NCBI RefSeq assembly: GCF_028640845.1
Contig: NC_080541.1
Span: 154,135,502 to 154,199,501 of the forward strand
Direction of reading: 5' to 3'
Source of the DNA: Ahaetulla prasina
Lineage: Eukaryota; Chordata; Lepidosauria; Squamata; Colubridae
Length of the DNA: 64,000 nt
Shown: positions 1 to 9,302 of the stretch, in pieces
Layout of the letters: each line of letters opens with the position of its first letter
How positions within the stretch are numbered: the first letter of the stretch is position 1
Position numbers and translations under genes: made by a program
The notes under the pieces: generated by a model
What the model saw: only the letters and a program-made list of their open reading frames with translations
Database searches by the model: none
Told to the model about the DNA's origin: nothing

Positions 1-111
1 CCAACCATTTTTTCTTTTCTTTTTCTGACAAATGTCTGGAAGAATATTGTTAGTGTTTAGATTGAATTTCAAGGAATGCTGGCTTCTAGCCGCTTAGTAT
101 CAGAGGTGATG

Positions 112-600
112 TGTTGTGTCTGCGCCCCCCGAGCCGGGCCCCCTGCCAGAAAGTGACTTGGAAAGTGAGGGGGAAGGGCCATCAGGACTTACCTCGGGAG
201 CACCGGCTTCCCTGGCTCAGCTCCAGGAGCCAGAGGCAGGCCAGGTGGAGGAGATAATGAGGCCTCTGTCCCCTGACTCTTTCTCCCCTCAGGCCACACC
301 TTCAGACCCAGCTGATGGCAATCAGGCCTGGCTGGACCCTAGGTTTCGTAGGCAGGAGAGGCGGGAACAACAGAAGCAGGGGTGGGGCAGGCCTAGGAAG
401 TGCTGAGTCATGGAGCCACACCCCAAAGGATATAAAAGCAGCAAGAGCTGCTGTGCCTCTTCGTAGCAGACAAATCAACTGCTTGACTAGAGCTGAAGCA
501 CTGTTTGTTGATTCACCGGCGTCGAGGGAGATAATAGAGACACTTGGCAGAGGGTCGCTAGTTTGCTGCCAGAGCTGATAGTGCTGGCTAATTAAGCCAT
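112..600 (+). repeat. LTR-like repeat, copy 1 (right end uncertain)
   Basis: The unit begins TGTTGTGTCT, the same start as the LTR at 47935. The two share a block around 330-430 containing GTGCTGAGTCATGGAGCCAC followed by a TATA box (TATAAAAG at 431-438), so the block probably contains a polymerase II promoter. A 96-codon frame covers 116-406 but is rich in Pro, Glu and Ser, matches no domain I know and ends inside the LTR. The sequence before position 112 does not resemble the coding tail and purine tract that precede the other copy. This could be a solo LTR, a 5' LTR or a truncated one. I cannot place its right end. Confidence 0.5.
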
Positions 601-1133
601 CGCTCGGACAGAGGTGAGGGGGGACAGAACATGATGTTTTATTAACCAAAAAGCCAGGTTCCCAAAGCATGGTTTGAAGTTGGTTTGCATAGAAATGGAT
701 TGCCTGCAGTTGGTGAATATGTAAAAAAAATAAAAAAAAATAAGGGCGGCTTTGTTGAAAATGAAAATTCAAAGCCAGTAGTAGGGGGGGGGAGGGAGGG
801 AATATGTAAAAAATGCAAACTCAGACTTTGCATACTTGTTACACTTTCGGCAATTTGCATTCAACCATAGTTTAGCAGGATATGCAAACTGGGCCTGTTC
901 TATTCACTAGATACCAGTCAGATTTAGCTAAGTACTAACATTTCTCAGGGAAGATGTTATTCATATTTATGAGGACTAGTCCCACTATGTATAGCTTTGT
1001 GTTTCAAAGCTATACATAGGCTCTTGGCCTCTTTCTCTCTCTTTTCTCTTCTTAAAAATCTTGAATGAGAGGGAGATCTTATCTCTGCAAAAAGAAAGAA
1101 CTTGGGTAGTGGAATTTTATTTACTTTGGTTAG
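601..1133. other. Unassigned sequence
   Basis: There is no gene. It holds an A-rich stretch near 722-742, a G-rich run near 782-800, and the perfect hairpin listed separately. Part of it may still belong to the LTR-like repeat on its left. Confidence 0.5.
985..1019. repeat. Perfect 15-bp inverted repeat
   Basis: Arms CTATGTATAGCTTTG (985-999) and its exact complement (1005-1019) are separated by a 5-base loop. There is no U-run after it and no recognisable transposon end. It may be chance or a remnant of a foldback element. Confidence 0.6.
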
Positions 1134-1540
1134 TTACGTTTGGCCTAGTTTGGTCAAGTGGTTAAGGCACAAGACTAGAAAACATGAGACCGTGAGTTCA
1201 AGTCCTATCTTAAACATGTCAGCTGGGTGACTTGGGGCCAATCACTCTCTCTCTCAGTCTAAAGCAGGGATCTCCAACCTTGGTCCCTTTAAGACTTGTG
1301 GACTTCAGCTCCCAGAGTTCCTCAGCCAGCTTTGCAAAGCTGGCTGAGGAACTCTGGGAGCTGAAGTCCATAAGTCTTAAAGGGACCAAGGTTTGAGACC
1401 CCTGGTCTAAAGACCCCAACAATCACAGGATTGTTGCTGTGGAGAAAATAAGAGGAGGAAGATTTATTGGATATGCACATTGGATATATTAGCTGGCTTG
1501 AATTATTTCTAAAAACCATAAAGGCAGAATAGAAATAACA
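1134..1540 (+). mobile_element. tRNA-derived SINE split by a hAT insert
   Basis: A polymerase III A box (TGGTCAAGTGGTTAAGGCAC from 1151) and B box (GTTCAAGTCC, 1196-1205) lie at tRNA-like spacing. They are followed by the non-tRNA body with the phrase GCTGGGTGACTTGGGGCCAA. The element is interrupted at 1265-1404 and resumes at 1405. Its 3' part (TTGTTGCTGTGGAGAAAATA) grades into a short AT-rich tail. Related copies sit at 6806-7290, 9010-9302 (minus) and 55777-55965 (minus). The extent of the 3' end is approximate. Confidence 0.75.
1265..1404. mobile_element. Palindromic hAT-type miniature element
   Basis: The 140-bp unit is almost one inverted repeat, running CAGGGATCTCCAACCTTGG ... CCAAGGTTTGAGACCCCTG. 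It is flanked by a perfect 8-bp duplication GTCTAAAG (1257-1264 and 1405-1412), the hallmark length for hAT transposition. It encodes nothing. Close relatives lie at 38956-39058 and 50396-50530. It landed inside the SINE at 1134-1540, so it is younger than that copy. Confidence 0.85.
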
Positions 1541-2583
1541 AATAATTTCGAAGGGATTATTTGATTCATTGGGAATTCCAAAGGGGAGCAAAAATCTTGA
1601 CACTATGCTAGTGTCAATGCCGCTCCCGGGTGTATGGATGTTGGTTTGGTCCAGGTTAACTACATGATTGTTAGAGTTGGTATTAATTCCTGCAGAAGAA
1701 GCAGCTTTTCCTCTGCCTGGGATTATTGTGCTGTTGCTTCCCTCTGGTGAGAAATGAAAAACAGTGTGGTTTTATTTCACTATTTGGGGCATATCCAAAG
1801 GAAAAGTTGCCTTGGGGCATGATTATTTACTGTGAGGAAGGGAGGGAGGGGAAAGAAGAAAGACCTGGGAGGAGATGAGGAGTTGCTTGTTGTCGTTTTA
1901 GTGAGCAAGGCAATGTTCTGAACTGTGAATGCTAAATTTGCAAAAAAAAAAAAAAAAAAGTAGAGGACAGTATTTAACCTCTAATAGGGTGGAGGAAACA
2001 CACAGTCTTCCTGTAAATCCTTTTTTTTTTATGCTGAAGTTATGTAAGTGTGAGAGAGAAAGGATAAAACTGACAAAATGCACTCCATAAAAAGCAATGA
2101 GCACTAGGAAGAAGTCTCTGACATAGTCATACCAAGAGAATAATAGGAGGTTTTCAGGCCAGGAAGTCCATTTGTATCCTGGAATTTATGATCTAAAGGT
2201 GGGTCACTAACAGTAGCAGCCAAAATATTGCCCTATTCTATATGCCCTAATGGTGCTTCTGTTTGATCTCACAAGAGTTGGATGTCAAGGATACAAGGAA
2301 TGGATTTTTTTTCTTTTCTTTTAACATTTATTTTCATTTTCCTCAGCAGTAAAAAGCTTTTAGTAGCCGAATGAAGGTCTGATTTCCCCAGATTAGAATC
2401 TGAGAAAGGCCTTGCTGCTCAGATCATTCTAAGTTTGGGAAGCTTTTTCTGATGCAGTCACCCAGTATTACTAGCTATCAGAGTCAAGCACAGGAGAAGC
2501 CATCAATCTCTCCTCCAGAAAGTGAAAAGAGAATAAGTCACCCACATGCTTCTATCTGTGTCTGTGATCAGAGCAGGTCACTG
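1541..2583. other. Unassigned sequence
   Basis: I see no gene and no clear repeat family. There is an A-tract at 1941-1959 and a T-tract at 2021-2030. Short frames here have no recognisable domains. Confidence 0.5.
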
Positions 2584-2591
2584 GTTGTAGG

Positions 2592-3039
2592 CAGGGATGA
2601 CCTTAAAATTTTTTAGCAAGGGGTTCTCTGCCCAGTTTCTGGGTGGGCGTGGCCATGGTGGGTGTGTGGCCTAGTTGGCCTCCTGCACCACGGCCGGGGA
2701 AGGGGCATTTTTGCCATCCTCTGGCTCTGGAGGCTTTCCTTGAGCCTCCAGGAGGGCGAAAATAGCCTCCCCAGGCTCTGGAGGCCCTCTGGAGGCCAGA
2801 AACGGGCCTGTTTCTGGCCCTCCCGAACTTCCGGTAGGTCCATTTTTCACCCTTCCTGAGCCTCCACATGCACCCTGCACTTACCTGCATCCAAAATGGA
2901 CCTCATGAGGACTTCTGGGAGGAGCAGGGTGGTGTGGGCAAGGCCAGCCAGGAGTGGGATTTGAGGGTTCTCCAAACTGCACAGCATCTTAGCTAGATGT
3001 TCTCCTGAACCCCTTTGAACCCCCAGCAGCCCACCCCTG
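2592..3039. mobile_element. hAT-type non-autonomous element
   Basis: It begins CAGGGATGACC and ends CAGCCCACCCCTG. It is flanked by GTTGTAGG (2584-2591) and GTTGTAGC (3040-3047), 7 of 8 bases matching. The GC-rich interior carries short inverted segments such as CTCTGGAGGC and GCCTCCAGAG, which create several spurious frames. It has no transposase. Confidence 0.7.
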
Positions 3040-3073
3040 GTTGTAGCCCTTTCTTAAGGGTGCATGTTTTATC

Positions 3074-3183
3074 TCTGCCTGCCTGCCTGCCTACCTGTCT
3101 GTCTGTCTGTCTGCCTGTCTCCATCCATCCATCCATCCTTCCTTCCATCCATCCATCCATCCATCCATCCATCCATCCATCCA
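3074..3183. repeat. Compound microsatellite (CTGC/CTGT)n-(CATC)n
   Basis: It runs from CTGC repeats through CTGT into about fifteen CATC units interrupted by CTTC. The apparent proteins across it are translations of the repeat. Confidence 0.95.
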
Positions 3184-3395
3184 CACACATTCTCCATCAA
3201 CAGACACATACTACACATATTTGCACAGACATATTCACTATCTCACACTGAGGGTCCTAAAGAGAATCTTTATGACATCTCCAGGTCTATATCTGTCCTT
3301 TTTATCCCACGATACATCTAGATAAATTCAGGTTTACCACTTTTATTGTTCACCCTCTGAACTAAAAGCTCCATTTATTTCCATATTAAATATGG

Positions 3396-5504
3396 ATGGA
3401 CCCGGAGAGGTTCCGGACAGAGATTGGGCGGTTCCCTGAGGATCTTACCCATGGCACGACCGAAGAACTAGTTGCGGCCTGGGAACGGGCCGCGGCTGGG
3501 GCTTTGGACCGTGTCGTGCCTTTGCGGCCTCTGACCCGGCGTAGATCTCAGTTGGCTCCCTGGTTTTCCGAAGAGCTGAGGGAGATGAAACGCCGGAGAA
3601 GACGCCTAGAGAGCACTTGGAGGTCTTGCCGTTCCGAGGCTGATCGGACACTAGTGAGGTCTTTTACTAAGACCTACCTAGTGGCAATGAGGGAGGCGAA
3701 ACGTTCCTACTTTTCCACCCTCATTGCATCGGCAGATAACCGCCCAGTCGCCTTGTTTCGGGTGACCCGTTCCCTCCTTCATCAGGAGGGACGGGATGAC
3801 CCTTTACAGGGACGTGCTGAGGAGTTTAACGGTTATCTATTCGATAAAATCGTTCAGCTTCGGGATAGTTTGGACCAAAATTGCGATGATCCAGCCGAGA
3901 TGACGGAGATGCGTCTTGTTGAGGTTATTTGGGATGAGTTTGATTCTGTGGCTCTCAAGGACTTGGACAGGTTACTGGGGAGGTTGCATGCAACTAAATG
4001 TTTACTGGACCTGTGTCCCTCCTGGTTAGTACTGGCTACTCAGGAAGTGACACGAGGCTGGCTCCAGGGGATTATAAATGCTTCTTTGGTGGAAGGGGTT
4101 TTCCCCACTGCCTTGAAAGAGGTGGTGGTGAGACCCCTCCTCAAGAAGCCTTCCCTGGACCCAGCTATTTTGGGGAATTATCGTCCAGTCTCCAACCTTC
4201 GCTTTGTGGTGAAGGTTGTAGAGAGTGTAGTTGCATGGCAGCTTCCCCGGTACCTGGATGAAGCTGTCTATCTATCTAGACCTGTTCCAGTCCGGCTTCC
4301 GACCCGGTTATAGTACGGAGACGGCTTTGGTCACAGGATGACCTCTGAGGGCCAGGATAGGGGTTGTTCCTCTGCCTTGGTCCTATTAGATCTCTCAGCG
4401 GCTTTTGATACCATCGACCATGGTATCCTGCTGCACCGGTTGGAGGGATTGGGAGTGGGAGGCACCGTTTATCGTTGGTTCTCCTCCTATCTCTCTGACC
4501 GGTCGCAGACGGTGTGGACAGGAGGGCAGAGGTCGTCCATGAGGCGCCTCACTTGTGGGGTGCCTCAGGGGTCAATTCTCTCGCCTCTCCTGTTCAACAT
4601 CTATATGAAGCCGCTGGGTGAGGTCATCAGTGGTTTCGGGGGAGTTACCATCTGTACGCTGATGATACTCAGCTGTACTTTTCCACCCCGGACCATCCCA
4701 ACGAAGCTGTCGAAGTGCTGTCCCGGTGTTTGGAAGCCGTACGGGTCCGGATGGGGAGAAACAGACTCAAGCTCAATCCCTCCAAGACGGAGTGGCTGTG
4801 GATGCCGGCACCCCGGTACAGTCAGCTGCAACCGCGGCTGACTGTTGGGGGCAAGTTATTGGCCCCAAGGGAGGGGGTACGCAACTTGGGTGTCCTCCTG
4901 GATGGACGGCTGTCTTTTGATGAACACCTGGCAGCCGTCTCCAGGAGGGCCTTCTACCAAGTATGCTTGGTTCGCCAGTTGCGTCCCTTCCTTGACCGGG
5001 ATGCCTTATGCACGGTCACTCACGCTCTGGTCACTTCTCGTTTGGATTATTGCAATGCTCTCTACATGGGGCTGCCCTTGAGGTGCACCTGGAGACTGCA
5101 GCTAGTCCAGAATGCAGCTGCGCGAGTAGTAACGGGAGCCACTCATTGCTCCCACGTAACACCACTGCTACGCAGTCTGCACTGGCTTCCTGTAGTCTTT
5201 TGGGTGCACTTCAAGATTTTGGTTATCACCTTTAAAGCGCTCCATGGCTTAGGATCCGGGTACTTACGGGACTGCCTGCTGTTACCTTATGCCTCCCACC
5301 GACCCATACGCTCACACAGAGGGTCTTCTCAGGGTGCCGTCCGCCAAACAATGTTGGCTGGCGGCCCCCAGGGGCAGGGCCTTCTCTGTTGGAGCTCCTA
5401 CACTCTGGAACGAACTTCCCCCTGGCCTACGCCAAGTGCCTGATCTTCGGACCTTTCGCCGTGAGCTAAAAACACACTTATTTATTCAAGCGGGACTGGC
5501 TTAA
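3396..5504 (+). pseudogene. L2 LINE ORF2 reverse transcriptase remnant
   Basis: This is the LINE polyprotein responsible for target-primed reverse transcription. The first 305 codons (3396-4313) cover the linker and start of the RT (NYRPVSNL near 4180). RT core motifs follow: SAAFDTIDHGIL (about 4399), GVPQGSILSPLLF (about 4557) and the catalytic ADD box (4658-4668). The C-terminal region carries LDYCNALY and LHWLPV, typical of the L2 clade. Reading needs at least four frame changes: at a TATC duplication near 4270, again near 4330, just before the ADD box, and near 5390. The proper C-terminus (FRRELKTHLFIQAGL) is in the frame ending at 5504. It is non-functional as it stands. The frameshifts could be decay or sequencing error. 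Confidence 0.8.
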
Positions 5505-5691
5505 TAGTTTTATTAAATTTTAATTGGGGTTTTTATTATTATTTTAGGGTTTTTTAAATTTTAAATTTTTATATGTCGGCCATTTTGTAATATGCTTTGT
5601 TTTAAATTTATTGTTTTAATTGTATATACATTGGGTTTTTATCTTTTGGCTGTACACCGCCCTGAGTCCTTCGGGAGAAGGGCGGTATAAA

Positions 5692-5698
5692 AATCTAA

Positions 5699-5769
<71 letters not shown>

Positions 5770-5770
5770 A
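5692..5770. repeat. (AAAT)n tail of the L2 element
   Basis: About 20 AAAT units follow the L2 3' terminal motif directly, so this microsatellite grew from the LINE tail. Confidence 0.9.
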
Positions 5771-6309
5771 TATTTCCATATTGAAATATGCTGCCTAACC
5801 TAAAATCTGACTAGCTGCATTGTATGCAATGGCTCCAAAATGTTGTAGTTCCCATAAACTTCTAACAAGCAAGTTCCACTCTGGCATTTTTCTCACGCCT
5901 ATTAGATTCTTTTCCAATAGTACCATTGACTCATTCAACTTCATATGGGAAATATCTGTTGTTTTGTAATATATCTTTTGTGTGTGGATTGTCTCCTCCT
6001 CCTCCTCCTCCTCCTCCTCTTCCTCCTCCTCCTCTTCTTACTTTCCCTCTGTCTCATGCTGTGTAGGCCAACATCTTCCATAAAAAAAGTGATTCTTCTT
6101 CTTCTATGCCCAGTTCTAAGTAGGATTTATGTACTCTGTTTTTCATACAGCCAGTGTAGGATGAAATTGACCCAGAATGTAAGTCTCCCCAGCCATAGAA
6201 ATTACTGGGTAATTTTTGGCTCAGTCACACTTTCTCAGCTCAACCCCACAAGAAAAATGTGGGGAATAGAGCACTAATTTCACATCATGAGCTTTTGAAG
6301 GAAAGAGGA

Positions 6310-6354
<45 letters not shown>

Positions 6355-6805
6355 ATATTTTTAATAAAAAGCACACTTATTTCCTGTGTGTGACATATAT
6401 AAGAGGTATCATTTGTAAATATGTATATGCATTAATTATATAGGGGCCTAATTAATTATCTACAATATAAAAGCAATTGAATCAAGAGAATTTTTTTTTA
6501 TGTCAGGTAGTAACTAGAGGAGCTGAATTACAATAATCCTAGTGTCTTTTGTGCCATTGCAGAGAATGAAGATGGAAATCAAAATCAGATCAGCTAGCAG
6601 GTTTCAACTCACCATCTTTTCTTTTGTGCTTTGGGAGCCTTGTCTAGGCAGGAGGATTAGAAAAGGTCCATAGATGAATTAACCAATAACTGCCTCATAC
6701 ATGCCATACCAAAATATTTTGAGTTCCTGAAGCAGCCTTAAACTAGATTTGGAGTCTGGGAAAGCCTGTTAATACAATTTTGACATTTTTCATACTTCAG
6801 TAAGA
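5771..6805. other. Unassigned sequence with two trinucleotide repeats
   Basis: It contains (CCT)n at 5996-6036 and (GAT)n at 6311-6353. The rest is AT-rich and unrecognised. Frames through the CCT run encode only leucine-rich repeat translations. Confidence 0.6.
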
Positions 6806-7290
6806 AAAGCCAGTTTGGTCTAGTCCAGAGTGGGTTTCAGCAGGTTCTGACCAGTTCTGGAGAACTGGCAGTGGAAATTTTGAGTAGTTCAGAGTAAAAA
6901 GGTAAACACCACCTCTGACTGGCCCCGCCCCTATATATTCCCTCCCTCCCGAGTCCCACCTGATTGGGGGGAAATGAGGATTTTACAGTATCCTTCCCCT
7001 GCCACGCGTACCAAGCCACACTCACCTAACCACACTATGCCCACCAAGCCACGCCCACTAAATCAGTAGTAAAAAAATTTGAAACCCACCACTGGTCTAG
7101 TCGTTAAGGCACCAAGCTAGAAAATGGGAGGCTGTGACCTCTAGCCCTGCTTTAGGCACAAAGGCATCCGAGCCAGTCATTCTCCCTCAGCCCCAGGAAG
7201 AAGACAATGGCAAATCACTTCTGAAATCTTGCCATGAAAACTGCAGGGACTTCTCCAGGGAGTCACTAGGAGTCTAAAACTGGAAGGCAG
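6806..7290 (+). mobile_element. tRNA-derived SINE split inside its A box
   Basis: The left stub AGCCAGTTTGGTCTAGTC (to 6825) and right part GTCTAGTCGTTAAGGCACCA (from 7095) rejoin across one duplicated 8-mer to give the same head as the SINE at 1134. The body continues with TTTAGGCACAAAG and a LINE-like 3' part to about 7290, where a tetranucleotide repeat starts. Confidence 0.75.
6826..7094. mobile_element. hAT-type miniature element (GGTGGGTTTC family)
   Basis: The ends are CAGAGTGGGTTTCAGCAGG and GAAACCCACCACTG. A perfect 8-bp duplication GTCTAGTC flanks it (6818-6825, 7095-7102). The interior has the GGTTCT...AGAACTGG motif and the phrase CCAAGCCACGCCCAC shared by other family members. 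No coding capacity. Confidence 0.85.
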
Positions 7291-7437
7291 GCAGGCAGGC
7301 AGGCAGGAAGAAAGAACGAGAGAGAAAGAAGAGAAAGGAATGAATGAATGAATGAATGAATGAATGAATGAATGAAGGAAGGAAGGAAGGAAGGAAGGAA
7401 GGAAGGAAGGAAGGAAGGAAGGAAGGAAAGAAAGAAA
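7277..7437. repeat. Compound microsatellite (GGCA)n, (AATG)n, (GGAA)n
   Basis: Successive blocks of GGCA, then AATG (from 7338), then GGAA (7376-7427). It begins where the tRNA SINE tail ends, suggesting the tail seeded it. Confidence 0.9.
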
Positions 7438-8554
7438 CCATAGTAATGTGTTTCTGTGTGGGGTGTGTGTGTGCCCTAGGGATATTCTGCATTTGCATGC
7501 TAAAGCAACATGCTTTTATTTTTCCACAGGAACTAAAGAGATGACTTTGCAAACAAAGACCTTCCCTTAAATTAAGAGTAACCATTTCTTTTAAACAGTA
7601 AATAGAGAGAAGTAATTGATAGGGCATTTACTTCACTGATCCTACATACTGATATAATTGCAATTAGACACTCAGGAACTTCAGTAATAGGAAAGAACAA
7701 GAAGAACACCCAACCAAGAAGTTCAAAGGAAGGATTTTAAGGGCTTTGGAGGAAATACATGGGTTCATTTGGCTTGAGTGGATATATAGTATGTTCCAAA
7801 GAGTGGTGAAGTGAAACAGTACATAAAACCTCCTAAGGTTGAAATTGCACTTACAATTTGAACAAATTGTGATCAAAAGCTTACTAATATCCAGTTCTCT
7901 AAATTTAGAGTTTCCTAGCCCCATGAGAGAAGAGAGTGACTGTAACATGTGCAAAGTGCCTCCTTTTCACTCTTCAGTAGGCAACAATAAGATTTACCGT
8001 TTCTACAATTTGAAAAAGTGAGGCAGTATAAAATGTTAAGAATGGCTCTACTAAGGCCCATCAGTCTAGCATTTTGCTTTTCACAATGATCATTCGATTA
8101 TTTTGGGTGGTTCACATAAGCATGAAATGAAGACCTATCCAACTCCTATCTCCCCGCCTTCCCCATAACTTAGATTTGGAGGATCCAGAGGTATCATTGA
8201 GTCTTGTAGAGTCTTTGAAAGGCCATAAATATGTCTTATCTGCTTTTAAAGGCCAAGTATCTCATAGAGGTTGTAGTATCTCATAACTGTTTTCAGAAAA
8301 CTTTAAAATAAATCATATTGATAAGCTTCTTTCTCAACAATATGTTGTCCCTATACACAGTATACCAATATATAATTATTTCTTCAGGAGTGCCAAACAC
8401 TCCTTTTTGCAGCTGACCCTGCTATTTTTTGGCGTTAAAAGCATCTTATTGTGCTAAATCAGGAAGTGATTTTTCCATAGAATAATAAAAAAAAAACTTT
8501 CCATGCAGAAGACCAACGCAAGTTCTCTTCCAGGTTCTGGATAGCACAGCATGC
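7438..8554. other. Unassigned sequence
   Basis: I see no gene, RNA or repeat family I can name. Confidence 0.5.
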
Positions 8555-8562
8555 TTCCAGGT

Positions 8563-8714
8563 AGGGGGTGAGTTCTACTTACCTTTACTACCGGTTCGCA
8601 TCATGCCCACGCGCAGATCACTTTTGATGATGTTTGGGTCAGTGAGCGGAGCTTCCCGCCAGTTTTACTACCGGTTCTATAGAACCGGTCTGAACCGCGG
8701 GCAACCCACCACTG
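8563..8714. mobile_element. hAT-type miniature element (TTACTACCGG family)
   Basis: A 152-bp unit ends CAACCCACCACTG and starts AGGGGGTGAG, with the usual first C replaced by A. A perfect 8-bp duplication TTCCAGGT flanks it (8555-8562, 8715-8722). It contains two ACTACCGGTT blocks like the units at 60445 and 61347. Confidence 0.8.
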
Positions 8715-9009
8715 TTCCAGGTGGAGTTGCAGTAAAGCTCCCTGCTTCTTACACTTGGGATTGGTAGGAGTTGTATTTTAACAGCATCTGGAGTGAAAGA
8801 ACTCAGATGTTGATCAACTATTGATCTTGACGTCATTCTGATGCCAAGTAAAAAAAAATAATCACCTATTAATTTTTGTCTGTAACCATGTTTTCAATGA
8901 TGCATTTGTTTTTTTAAAAAACACTCTCAATTTGCTTCTAAGTACTGATTCACAGTCAAAGTAAAAACCAAAGGAGGTGGGTGGATAGAAATCGTTGAAA
9001 ATTCTCATG

Positions 9010-9302
9010 AGAATTTCTGGACACACTTTTTTGTGTGTGACTGTGTGTGTCTGTGTGGTTGGTGCTGTGGAGTCAGGGTACTTTTTTTGAGTAGGGGGGA
9101 GCTCCTGAGACTGTTTGGACAAGCTGTTGAAGTTTTCTTGCCAAGATTTTCTGGAAGTGTTTCACCATTGCTGTTTTCTAGGGCTGAGAGACAGAGTGAT
9201 TGGCTCAAGGTCACTCGACTGGCTTTGTGCCTAAGGCAGGTCTAAAATTTAAGTCCCCTGTTTCTAGCCTGGTGCTTTAACTACTCCACCAAACTGGCTC
9301 TC
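9010..9302 (-). mobile_element. tRNA-derived SINE, minus strand
   Basis: Read on the minus strand it starts GAGAGCCAGTTTGGTGGAGT (9302 downward), with A-box-like AGTAGTTAAAGCACC, body motifs CCTTAGGCACAAAGCCAGTC, and a 3' end running into a CA-rich tail near 9030. It is the same family as 1134 and 6806. Confidence 0.75.

Larger units (their letters stand above)
3390..5770 (+). mobile_element. L2-clade LINE, 5'-truncated
   Basis: The element holds ORF2 from a point upstream of the RT, a 3' UTR (5505-5690) and a terminal (AAAT)n. The 3' UTR ends with a short stem-forming motif, CGCCCTGAGTCC...GGGCGGTATAAA, that recurs at 32722-32755, in the minus-strand copies at 42712-42757 and 53569-54034, and in the tail of the SINE at 24362-24632. 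There is no endonuclease domain, so the copy is truncated at its 5' end, as LINEs often are. Confidence 0.8.

Noticed and set aside
116..406. 96-codon frame beginning MSAPPEPGPLPES
   Set aside because: It lies within an LTR-like repeat upstream of that LTR's own TATA box, has biased Pro/Glu/Ser composition and no domain. It is not supported as a host gene.
1151..1205. Functional tRNA gene suggested by A and B boxes
   Set aside because: There is no cloverleaf with paired acceptor stem, and the boxes continue into a SINE body found several times in the window.
3074..3183. CRISPR-like or regulatory array
   Set aside because: The repeats are 4 bp with no unique spacers; this is a microsatellite in a eukaryotic genome.
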